NCBI GenBank assembly: GCA_030665785.1
Contig: DAOUZA010000007.1
Location: 1-32,177, forward strand
Direction: 5' to 3'
DNA from: Dehalococcoidia bacterium
Lineage (GTDB): Bacteria; Chloroflexota; Dehalococcoidia; GIF9; AB-539-J10
DNA length: 32,177 nt
In this document: positions 1 to 7,910 of the stretch, piece by piece
Position numbering within the stretch: the first letter of the stretch is position 1
How the letters are laid out: each line of letters opens with the position of its first letter
Program-made: the position numbers and the translations under genes
Notes under the pieces: generated by a model
What the model was told of the DNA's origin: nothing
Database searches by the model: none
What the model saw: only the letters and a program-made list of their open reading frames with translations

Positions 1-228
1 TTCAATTACGCGAGCCAGAACATCCACCGTAAGCGGCTCAATATAGACGATGTCAGCAATGCCCTCGTCGGTCATAATGGTGGCTGGGTTTGAATTCACC
101 AAGACCGTGGTAACACCTTCCTCACGCAGTGCTCGGCAGGCCTGAGTCCCCGAATAATCGAACTCCGCCGCCTGCCCGATTATTATGGGGCCCGAGCCAA
201 TGACTAAGACTTTGTTGATTTTGGACAT
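1..228 (-). CDS. carB: Carbamoyl-phosphate synthase large subunit, N-terminal fragment (runs off window)
   Basis: Reverse translation from ATG at 228: [76 protein letters not shown], the characteristic CarB N-terminus. Confidence 0.96.
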   Translation of the reverse strand, partial: MSKINKVLVIGSGPIIIGQAAEFDYSGTQACRALREEGVTTVLVNSNPATIMTDEGIADIVYIEPLTVDVLARVIE

Positions 229-1067
229 TAAGAAAAGAACCTCACTATGGTAATGATAGCCGCAATGAAGCTGGCCAAACCTACGATAAAAATTATGAGG
301 CGTTTGGGACTTCTAACCCAGCCTACGCCAGTTTTCACCCAACCAACGACGCTTGATACTGGCTGCCAATGGCGAAAGCGCTCAATCCAATACACGGGGC
401 TTGTAAGCTGGTATCGTGGTGGGACGCTTGTTACACTTGCTCCCGCTTCCAAAACTCCTAGCGCTTCGTTGACACAGTCAACCAACGCATTCAAGGAGAA
501 ACGATTAGGCCAATTTAAGCCATCATAGACATATGGTGACAATGCCGCGTCCCAAACATCAAATGTCCTTCCAAATTGCTCTCCGTACTGCTTTCCCGTA
601 AGTTCAATGACTCGTCGTTTAAATTTAGGGGCGCTCCGAATAAGCTTATCCCTCATCGGCTCTAGTTCATCATGAGGCATGTTGCCTCCATAAAGCTCTT
701 TTTGGAACAACTCCAGTTCTTCGAGCCAGTCTTGAAGCCCTTTGTAGAACTCCATATCCTCGGGGTTAACCATCTCCTTTTGTCGTTCATGCTTTTCAAT
801 AATTGATCGTATGATAGTTGCTAGTCGCATTAACCTGCTGTCAAGCCGTTTCTGTAACTGACGATCGCTTCCCTTAAGTTCATCTCGTGGCACGCCTTCA
901 ACGAATAGTTTAAGTTCATCAGAGTTTGGGCCGAAGCCCTCTCTTAAAATATCATCCACTCTGTAGACCCACATATTACGCCTAGGGTTTTCATGGCTTA
1001 GCTTGAGAAGCTCTGGCTCCTCTTTAAGAGCCTCTTTAAGCTGCTTAAAAGCTTCGCTTTTGTTCAT
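228..1067 (-). CDS. Hypothetical protein, 279 aa, charged/helical body with one C-terminal hydrophobic segment (possible tail anchor)
   Basis: Long ORF between carA and carB; stop overlaps carB start (TAATG); C-terminal [19 protein letters not shown]. No family recognised. Confidence 0.85.
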   Translation of the reverse strand: MNKSEAFKQLKEALKEEPELLKLSHENPRRNMWVYRVDDILREGFGPNSDELKLFVEGVPRDELKGSDRQLQKRLDSRLMRLATIIRSIIEKHERQKEMVNPEDMEFYKGLQDWLEELELFQKELYGGNMPHDELEPMRDKLIRSAPKFKRRVIELTGKQYGEQFGRTFDVWDAALSPYVYDGLNWPNRFSLNALVDCVNEALGVLEAGASVTSVPPRYQLTSPVYWIERFRHWQPVSSVVGWVKTGVGWVRSPKRLIIFIVGLASFIAAIITIVRFFS

Positions 1068-1070
1068 CCT

Positions 1071-2231
1071 CTACCCCCTCACCATCTCCAGAAATCTCTC
1101 AAACAAATACATGTTGTCCAACGGCCCGGGCGAGGCTTCGGAGTGGTATTGAATTGATAGGATGGGCAAGTCCCGGTGGCGGAGACCTTCCACAGTATCG
1201 TCATTCAGGTTTATGTGGCTGACCTCAAGTCCTCCCTTTAAGGTATCGGCATCTATGGCATAGCCATGATTCTGGGCAGTGATATAAACTTTGCCTGTAG
1301 CTAAGTCACGGACGGGGTGGTTGCCGCCGCGGTGCCCGAACTTTAGCTTAAATGTCTTTGCCCCTAAGGCTCTGCCGATGAGCTGATGTCCCAGGCATAT
1401 GCCCATTATTGGCTTTTCGCCTGCAAGCTTCTTCACTATCTCCGCTATATCGTTAAGGAGAGCGGGGTCGCCAGGACCGGGAGACAAAACTATCCCATCG
1501 GGATTTAAAGCTAAGATATCATCTGCTGAAGTAGTACAGGGAACAGCGGTTACCTGGCAGCCAGATTGGCTCAGGATACGCAGCATGTTGTATTTCAAGC
1601 CTAAATCAAGGACTACAATGCGAGATTGCTTCGCTGCGCTCGCAATGACAGAGGAAGTCGCTGCCCCTCTCCTTTCACCTTGTTCAGAGTCGGGGATTCG
1701 GCCTGCAAGGACAGATGTATCGGATTGCCATTCATAGGGCTTCTCAGTGCTGACCAGGTGAACAAAATCGGTAAAATCATATTTGGGTAAATTCTTCAAC
1801 CCCCCTAACGCTTCCTCAGCAGTCATTTCTGAGGTAATAATCCCCATCATTACCCCGATGGAGCGTATATGGCGGGTTAACGCCCGAGTATCTATCCCGC
1901 TGATTCCGGGAATGCCATTATCCTGTAGAAATTTATGTAAAGTAACTGTGCTTCGCCAATGGCTGGGTTGAGAGCAATACTCCCGAACAGCAAAGCCCCT
2001 CACCTGAATCTGCTTTGACTCAAAATCGGATTCGTTGATGCCATAGTTGCCAATCATAGGATAAGTGGGCACCAGAATCTGCCCGGCATAAGAAGGGTCA
2101 GTGAGCATCTCCTGATAGCCGGTCATGCTGGTATTGAAAACGACCTCTCCGTAGGCATTATCCTCGGCACCGAAGGAGTAGCCTTCATAAACTGAGCCAT
2201 CTTCAAGAACTAAAATCGCTTTCTTAGCCAT
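1071..2231 (-). CDS. carA: Carbamoyl-phosphate synthase small subunit
   Basis: LEDGSVYEGYSFG...FNTSMTGYQEMLTDPSYAGQI...; class I glutamine amidotransferase motifs MGICLGHQLIGRALG and HSEASPGP. ATG at 2231 (MAKKAILVLEDG) preferred over upstream GTG at 2240. Confidence 0.96.
   Translation of the reverse strand: MAKKAILVLEDGSVYEGYSFGAEDNAYGEVVFNTSMTGYQEMLTDPSYAGQILVPTYPMIGNYGINESDFESKQIQVRGFAVREYCSQPSHWRSTVTLHKFLQDNGIPGISGIDTRALTRHIRSIGVMMGIITSEMTAEEALGGLKNLPKYDFTDFVHLVSTEKPYEWQSDTSVLAGRIPDSEQGERRGAATSSVIASAAKQSRIVVLDLGLKYNMLRILSQSGCQVTAVPCTTSADDILALNPDGIVLSPGPGDPALLNDIAEIVKKLAGEKPIMGICLGHQLIGRALGAKTFKLKFGHRGGNHPVRDLATGKVYITAQNHGYAIDADTLKGGLEVSHINLNDDTVEGLRHRDLPILSIQYHSEASPGPLDNMYLFERFLEMVRG
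1619..1650 (-). repeat. Family A short repeat, in frame within carA
   Basis: + strand TGCGAGATTGCTTCGCTGCGCTCGCAATGACA; encodes VIASAAKQSR. Confidence 0.85.
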
Positions 2232-2275
2232 CACCCTCACCTTAATCCTCTCCCGTCAAGGGAGAGGAAATTTGG
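2231..2275 (-). repeat. Family B repeat at pyrC/carA junction
   Basis: Reverse complement CCTCTCCCTTGACGGGAGAGGATTAAGGTGAGGGTGA; near-identical to 19311-19347. Confidence 0.85.
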
Positions 2276-3693
2276 GCATAATGACTTCCTAAGAAATCAT
2301 CCTTATAAACTACCTTCCCATCGACTATGGTTGCCATTATCTTGCCTTTAAATTTGCAGCTATCGAAAGGGGTATTCTTTCCCTTAGAGGCGAATTTGCT
2401 GCTGTCCACCACCCATTCTCGGTTTGGGTCAAATATGGTGACATTAGCCGGAGAGCCTACCTTTAACGTGCCTAATTCATTACCTTTATCAACTATCCTT
2501 GCTGGCTCACAGGTCAGCTTGGAAATCAAGGTAACTAGACCTATCTCCCCTTTATGAACCAGGCCCATAAGGGAGCCAAGAGCGGTCTCAAATCCGCTAA
2601 TGCCGAAGGCAGCCATTTCCAGGCTACAATCTTTATCCGCCAGGGTATGTGGGGCATGGTCGGTAGCAATAGCGTCTAGCACCCCATCTTTTAATCCCTC
2701 TATTAAGCAAGTTATGTCATCTTCGGTTCGCAAAGGTGGGTTTACCTTGGCATTGGTGTCGTATTGAGATTGCTTTTCACCCAAAAAATTCTGCGAATTT
2801 TTCGGGGACCCGTTCGCTTCCTCTTCGCTTCGCTCAGAGCTTCGGCTCACCGCAATGACATTGTTGCCTTCTCGCCAAGCCTTGCCCATAACCCTTTCCT
2901 CAGTCAATGTTAAATGGTGAGGAGTAACCTCAGCAGTTACCAAAATTCCCTCTTCCTTAGCACGACGCACGAGCTCAACAGAGCCACAAGTGCTTACATG
3001 GGCAATATGAATCCTGGCATTAGCTAGCTTTGCCAGAGTCAGGTCACGGGCTACCATCATTTCCTCCGCATTCGCTGGAATTCCCTTCACACCCAGCTTT
3101 GTAGACACCCAGCCTTCATTTACCACACCATCGTTACTCAGCCTTCTATCCTCACAATGGTCAACAATCGGCAAGCCAAGAGCACAGCTATACTCAAGAG
3201 CACGATGCATAACTTGTGAACTAACCACTGGAGCGCCATCATCGCTAAAAGCAACTACTCCAGCCTCAGCCAGTTCCGCCATATCACAAAGTTCCTCACC
3301 CTTCCTGCCCTTAGTGACGCAGCCTATAGGAAAGACATGAACAACACCCTCTTCGGCAGTTTTTTGTTTCATCCACTCCACCATAGCCCGATTATCAATG
3401 GGTGGATTTGTGTTTGCCATGCAACAGACGGTAACAAAGCCACCTGCGGCGGCTGCCTTCGTCCCCGTAGCGATTGTTTCCTTATCCTCAAATCCCGGCT
3501 CACGAAGATGGCAATGAAGGTCTATGAAGCCAGGACAAACGACCATCCCTGTGGCATCGATTACCCCTTGCCCTGGTTGAATTGGTATCCCCTTACCCAA
3601 TTGTGTAATTTTGCCCTCATCAATAACCAGATCGGCAATTTGGTTTATATCCTGACCAGGGTCAATTATGTGTCCATTCTTAATCAGTATCAT
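2242..3693 (-). CDS. pyrC: Dihydroorotase (with internal insertion)
   Basis: PGFIDLHCHLREPGFEDKETIATGTKAAAAGGFVTVCCMANTNPP, DTNAKVNPPLRTEDD, ATDHAPH motifs. Confidence 0.95.
   Translation of the reverse strand: MILIKNGHIIDPGQDINQIADLVIDEGKITQLGKGIPIQPGQGVIDATGMVVCPGFIDLHCHLREPGFEDKETIATGTKAAAAGGFVTVCCMANTNPPIDNRAMVEWMKQKTAEEGVVHVFPIGCVTKGRKGEELCDMAELAEAGVVAFSDDGAPVVSSQVMHRALEYSCALGLPIVDHCEDRRLSNDGVVNEGWVSTKLGVKGIPANAEEMMVARDLTLAKLANARIHIAHVSTCGSVELVRRAKEEGILVTAEVTPHHLTLTEERVMGKAWREGNNVIAVSRSSERSEEEANGSPKNSQNFLGEKQSQYDTNAKVNPPLRTEDDITCLIEGLKDGVLDAIATDHAPHTLADKDCSLEMAAFGISGFETALGSLMGLVHKGEIGLVTLISKLTCEPARIVDKGNELGTLKVGSPANVTIFDPNREWVVDSSKFASKGKNTPFDSCKFKGKIMATIVDGKVVYKDDFLGSHYAQISSPLTGED
2766..2860 (-). 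repeat. Family A long/composite copy, in frame within pyrC
   Basis: + strand begins GAGATTGCTT and ends CGCAATGACA, enclosing AAAAATTC-tgc-GAATTTTT inverted repeat. Confidence 0.75.
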
Positions 3694-3697
3694 TTCA

Positions 3698-5092
3698 TTA
3701 CCCTTGTTGCGCTTTTGCTGAAGGGCGAAAGCCTCTTTTCCGTGCTTGCTCCTCAGAATCGAAAAAGACGCTGTTAGAGACCTTAATTTGCCCAGCCCGA
3801 ATATCTTGACAGGAGTAATATATTTTAGACTTTAAGTTGCCAACGTAGTTGGGCTGCTTTTCATAGTCGCAATATACACATCTGAGAGTTAAAGGCTTGT
3901 TGCCACAAACAACGAATTCAGGAGCTATGTAGCGAGCTTCATGAACAGATACGCAGGCGGGATTTTCACACCTAATCCCTAAATCGCTGCTGTAGCTTTC
4001 GGGCTGAGTGACTACCTCAGGTAGTGTTCTTTCTGTGGGAGCCTCCGCTTGCTGCACACCAAGCAACAAAGCTATCAACGCCATCCTCACTGCTACCCCA
4101 TGGGCTGCCTGTTCGAAATACATACTCCGCGGGTCAGCATCAATTTCACATGCTATCTCGTCAAGCCGAGGTAGCGGATGTAAAACGAGTGCCCGCTTGA
4201 GCTCTTTCCTTTTAAGAACATCCTTATCCACAACAGGGTAAGCTTTCCTGGCATCTCCCTTGGCACCAGAAACCCTCTCCTGTTGAAGCCTTGTCATGTA
4301 GAGAGCATCCACCCCTTTCAAGTCAACTTCAGCACGGAGGTCAGGTATCAACGCCAGGTCATGGGAGGTCTTTGGTGTAATATAAATGGCATCCAGGGTA
4401 GCACTCGCTTTGCCACTACCTCCCAGGACTAAAGCCACCGAGGATAAATTACTACCTGTAGGTCTTCTAAGCACCCCGTTATATTCCGTGGTCAGCTTTC
4501 TAAGGACATACTCCGGTGGACCAAGACCGGAGCTAGAGTAAAACACGATAGTTGCTCCAAATCTAGCTAGCATATATGCCAGGGAATGTGTTGTCCTTCC
4601 ATATTTCAAATCCCCGCAAAGCGCAATAGTCAACCCTCTAATCCTCCCCCTTGCTTTCTTAATGGTATAGAGGTCACATAAGGTCTGCGTGGGGTGTTCA
4701 TGACTGCCATCCCCAGCATTTATTACGGGAACACCAGCATATTCAGCAGCCACTCTGGCAGCCCCCTCCCAGGGATGCCTGATAACAATTATATCGGCAT
4801 ATTTCCCCACCACTCTGGCCATATCGGCGATGCTCTCGCCTTTAGACAACGAAGTTGTCTTAGTATCCACAGCACCGATGACACTGCCACCAAGCCTTTG
4901 CATGGCAGCTTCAAAAGATAATCGAGTTCTTGTACTGGGTTCGAAAAATAGACTTGCCAGAATTTTACCCTGGCATAAATCTAACTTGCTCCCTTTGCTA
5001 TCCTGCATCTTATCCGTCAAAGAAAGGATACCTTCTACCTCACCGTTAGATACATCATTTATGCTTACCAAACTGCTGCCTGCTAGATTCAT
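3698..5092 (-). CDS. pyrB: Aspartate carbamoyltransferase catalytic chain with C-terminal PyrI-like zinc motif and Ada-like tail
   Basis: FFEPSTRTRLSFEAAMQRLGG, HPTQTLCDLYTI, LHPLPRLDEI; C-terminal C-x4-C-x24-C-x2-C. Confidence 0.93.
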   Translation of the reverse strand: MNLAGSSLVSINDVSNGEVEGILSLTDKMQDSKGSKLDLCQGKILASLFFEPSTRTRLSFEAAMQRLGGSVIGAVDTKTTSLSKGESIADMARVVGKYADIIVIRHPWEGAARVAAEYAGVPVINAGDGSHEHPTQTLCDLYTIKKARGRIRGLTIALCGDLKYGRTTHSLAYMLARFGATIVFYSSSGLGPPEYVLRKLTTEYNGVLRRPTGSNLSSVALVLGGSGKASATLDAIYITPKTSHDLALIPDLRAEVDLKGVDALYMTRLQQERVSGAKGDARKAYPVVDKDVLKRKELKRALVLHPLPRLDEIACEIDADPRSMYFEQAAHGVAVRMALIALLLGVQQAEAPTERTLPEVVTQPESYSSDLGIRCENPACVSVHEARYIAPEFVVCGNKPLTLRCVYCDYEKQPNYVGNLKSKIYYSCQDIRAGQIKVSNSVFFDSEEQARKRGFRPSAKAQQG

Positions 5093-5156
5093 CTAACCAC
5101 CCCCTACCTATTTACCTTTTACTTTCCATGCCAGTTTTATTCTTTATCACTGCTAC

Positions 5157-5696
5157 TCACTCCTCAGTTGAACCTGCTATAGCTACCCCGTCCTCACCAT
5201 CTACTTCCTTGACATGCACCTCGACTTTCTCCGCCCGCGAGGTTGGTATATTCTTGCCCACGTAGTCAGCTCGGACAGGAAGCTCACGGTGACCACGGTC
5301 AATAAGAACAGCCAGTTGTATAGCGCTAGGGCGGCCTAAATCGATGACAGCATCCATAGCTGCCCGAATGCTTCTCCCGGTATAAAGGACATCATCTACC
5401 AAGACCACTTGTTTATCATTTACATCAACGGGAACATTGGTATGCTTAGCCGGTTTTGACTCCAGGAAAGAAATGTCGTCTCGATAAGAGTTAATATCCA
5501 GAACACCAACAGGAACCCGAACACCTTCAAAATCCTGGATTGTATCGGCTAATCGGTGCGCCAACGGCACCCCTCTAGTCCACATACCCACGATAACGAG
5601 ATTCTCAGCGCCCCTGTTCTTCTCTACAATTTCGTGGGCAACGCGCACCAAAGCCCGCCCTACATCCTCCGAGGTCATGAGGAGCTTTTGGTGCAT
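5157..5696 (-). CDS. pyrR: Bifunctional pyr operon regulator / uracil phosphoribosyltransferase
   Basis: [27 protein letters not shown]..., PRPP motif [23 protein letters not shown] at 5696 follows AGGAGG; the longer ORF start at 5726 lies inside the terminator. Confidence 0.94.
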   Translation of the reverse strand: MHQKLLMTSEDVGRALVRVAHEIVEKNRGAENLVIVGMWTRGVPLAHRLADTIQDFEGVRVPVGVLDINSYRDDISFLESKPAKHTNVPVDVNDKQVVLVDDVLYTGRSIRAAMDAVIDLGRPSAIQLAVLIDRGHRELPVRADYVGKNIPTSRAEKVEVHVKEVDGEDGVAIAGSTEE

Positions 5697-5703
5697 TAAA
5701 AAA

Positions 5704-5731
5704 GCCTCCTGCCACAGAACTGGCAAGAGGC
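5704..5731 (-). terminator. Intrinsic terminator (attenuator) in pyrR leader
   Basis: Minus-strand GCCTCTTGCCA-gttctg-TGGCAGGAGGC, 11-bp stem with one mismatch, followed by TTTTTT (5698-5703). Confidence 0.9.
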
Positions 5732-5768
5732 TTCAATAGATTTCGCTAACCTTTGCGTTATCATGTTT

Positions 5769-5803
5769 CCCCTTACCAGCCTCTCCGGACTGATTTAAAG
5801 GCT
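5769..5803 (-). promoter_or_regulatory. PyrR RNA-binding loop (anti-antiterminator)
   Basis: Leader GCCTTTAAATCAGTCCGGAGAGGCTGGTAAGG: AUCAG/CUGGU and CCUU/AAGG stems around UCCGGAGAGG, matching the known PyrR loop consensus (UCCaGAGAGG). AGAGGCU is also complementary to AGCCUCU of the terminator 5' arm. Confidence 0.88.
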
Positions 5804-5809
5804 TCAATT

Positions 5810-5839
5810 ATTCTAGCAAATTTATTGGTGATAATGCAA
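5810..5839 (-). promoter_or_regulatory. Sigma-70-type promoter for pyr operon
   Basis: Minus strand TTGCAT - 18 nt - TAGAAT; predicted start about 5803, immediately before the PyrR loop. Confidence 0.6.
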
Positions 5840-5914
5840 TAAATTACGTCATAAAGAAATAAATTGTATTTCCGCTAAACCAGATGTTAATATCGTCAGA
5901 TAAGAAATATATCA

Positions 5915-7117
5915 ATGGATTTTTCCTTAATTTCTGGAGGCACAGTTACCTCAGTGCCAGGATTTTCCGCTGGTGCAGTCCATGCCGGAATAAAGGAAAA
6001 GGACGAATTCGACCTCGCCATCCTTTATTCCAGGATGCCCTGTATTGCTGCTGGTGTTTTCACCAGCAACCTGATTAAATCAGCCCCGGTCACTCTATCC
6101 CAAAGACACCTAACACAAAGAACTGCAAGGGCAATCGTGGTAAATTCAGGCTGTGCTAACGCCTGCGTTGGAGAGCAAGGGGCGAAGGATGCTGCAGAAA
6201 TGGCAAGACTAACTGCAGAAAAGTTAGCCATACCTTCCGAGGAAGTGCTTGTAGCCAGCACGGGCGTGATTGGAAAGCCACTGCCTATGAGCCAGCTCAG
6301 GAACGCGTTCCCGAAAGTAAAGCTCCGTCAAGATGGTGGTCATGAACTAGCCAGAGCAATGATGACCACAGATACCAAACCCAAGGAAATAGCGATACAA
6401 GTCGAGACAAAGGAAGGTAAATTTACCATCGCCGGGGTAGCTAAAGGCGCAGGCATGATGCATCCCGAATTAGCCACCTTGCTTTGCTTCATGACCACCG
6501 ATGCTACGATGAATGCTGATTTCTTGCAACAATCGTTAAAGAAGGCGGTTGATGTTTCCTTTAACATGCTCAGCATTGACAGCGAAACCAGCCCTAGCGA
6601 CTGTGTATTTCTGTTAGCTAATGGGCTGGCAAGAAACACTGAAATTAGCTCCAATAATGGCAAGGCTTTTCAAAGCGCTCTAGATGAAGTTTGCACTTAT
6701 TTGGCTAAATCAATAGCTCAAGATGCTGAAGGAGCAACCAAGCTCATCGAAGTTATTGTGGAAGGAGCGATAAACCAAACAGAGGCTCGCCAGGCAGCCC
6801 GGACCATTGTCAGCGCTCCACTGGTGAAAACAGCGATACACGGCGGTGACCCTAATTGGGGACGTATTGTTGCCGCCCTGGGAAGAAGCGGAGCAAATGT
6901 GAGGGAAGGCAAACTGGACATCTATCTGAACGATATATGTGTTATGAAGCAAGGTATCCCAATGCCATTTGACCAAGAACAGTTGCGCATATCTTTAGCC
7001 ACAGCTAACAAGGTACTTATTAAGGTACAACTCAACTCAGGCGATAGCCGAGCTACTGCCTGGGGCTGTGACCTATCTGAAGAATATGTTAGGATAAACA
7101 GCGAATATACAACGTAA
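5915..7117 (+). CDS. argJ: Glutamate N-acetyltransferase / amino-acid N-acetyltransferase
   Basis: GFSAGAVHAGIKEKDEFDLAIL, VNSGCANACVGEQG, STGVIGKPLPM, AKGAGMMHPELATLLCFMTTDA. Confidence 0.96.
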   Translation: MDFSLISGGTVTSVPGFSAGAVHAGIKEKDEFDLAILYSRMPCIAAGVFTSNLIKSAPVTLSQRHLTQRTARAIVVNSGCANACVGEQGAKDAAEMARLTAEKLAIPSEEVLVASTGVIGKPLPMSQLRNAFPKVKLRQDGGHELARAMMTTDTKPKEIAIQVETKEGKFTIAGVAKGAGMMHPELATLLCFMTTDATMNADFLQQSLKKAVDVSFNMLSIDSETSPSDCVFLLANGLARNTEISSNNGKAFQSALDEVCTYLAKSIAQDAEGATKLIEVIVEGAINQTEARQAARTIVSAPLVKTAIHGGDPNWGRIVAALGRSGANVREGKLDIYLNDICVMKQGIPMPFDQEQLRISLATANKVLIKVQLNSGDSRATAWGCDLSEEYVRINSEYTT

Positions 7118-7136
7118 CACCAGGTTACCTCGGCGT

Positions 7137-7910
7137 ATGAAACCAGTAGTAGTCAAAATAGGCGGTAGCACTTTAGGCAACCGGGATACCATCCTGCAGG
7201 ACTTAGTGGCACTCCAAAAGCAAGGGGTGCCTTTAGTAGTAGTTCATGGTGGTGCTCAGGAGGTTTCCCATTGGCTTGCCAAGCTTGGCATTCCCACCAG
7301 CTTCATAAATGGGCTCAGAGTTACCGATGCTGAGACCTTAAAGGTGGTTACCGCAATACTCAGCGGGCTGGTTAATAAAGAGCTGGTGGTTGGCATTCAA
7401 GCCTTAAAGGGGAAGGCGATAGGCATAAGCGGAAGCGATGGCAATTTGCTCCAGGCAAAGCTCAAGAACTCCGAGCTGGGCTACACTGGCGAAATTGTAG
7501 CCACTGACCCTACCCCATTGAACATACTGCTACAATCAGGATATATGCCTGTGGTAGCGCCAATAAGCTTTGGGGAAGTCAACGGCAAGTTAACATTGCT
7601 CAATGTCAATGGCGATGCCGCTGCTGGAGAAATAGCTACCGCATTAGTGGCACAGAAACTCATCTTCCTTACCGATGTGGATGGTATCTACGATAGCTCA
7701 GGGAAGCTAATTTCCAGACTTACTATTGATGAGGCAAACAAAATGCTCAACCTTGGTACAGCTTCTGGAGGAATGTTCCCCAAAATAGAAGCGAGCATCA
7801 AAGCTCTTTCGGCAACACCTATTGCGCGTATCATCAATGGTAAAATACCCCGCGCTTTAATCAACGCGATGGAAAACGGGATTGGAGGAACAAGCATTGT
7901 CCCAAAGTAA
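7137..7910 (+). CDS. argB: Acetylglutamate kinase
   Basis: VVKIGGSTL, LVVVHGGAQEVSHWL, VNGDAAAGEIATAL, FLTDVDGIYD, GGMFPKIEA. Confidence 0.95.
   Translation: MKPVVVKIGGSTLGNRDTILQDLVALQKQGVPLVVVHGGAQEVSHWLAKLGIPTSFINGLRVTDAETLKVVTAILSGLVNKELVVGIQALKGKAIGISGSDGNLLQAKLKNSELGYTGEIVATDPTPLNILLQSGYMPVVAPISFGEVNGKLTLLNVNGDAAAGEIATALVAQKLIFLTDVDGIYDSSGKLISRLTIDEANKMLNLGTASGGMFPKIEASIKALSATPIARIINGKIPRALINAMENGIGGTSIVPK

Noticed and set aside
5726-5727. pyrR start at 5726 as in the ORF track ([13 protein letters not shown]...)
   Set aside because: These codons are the terminator hairpin; the ATG at 5696 has a properly spaced AGGAGG and matches PyrR N-termini.
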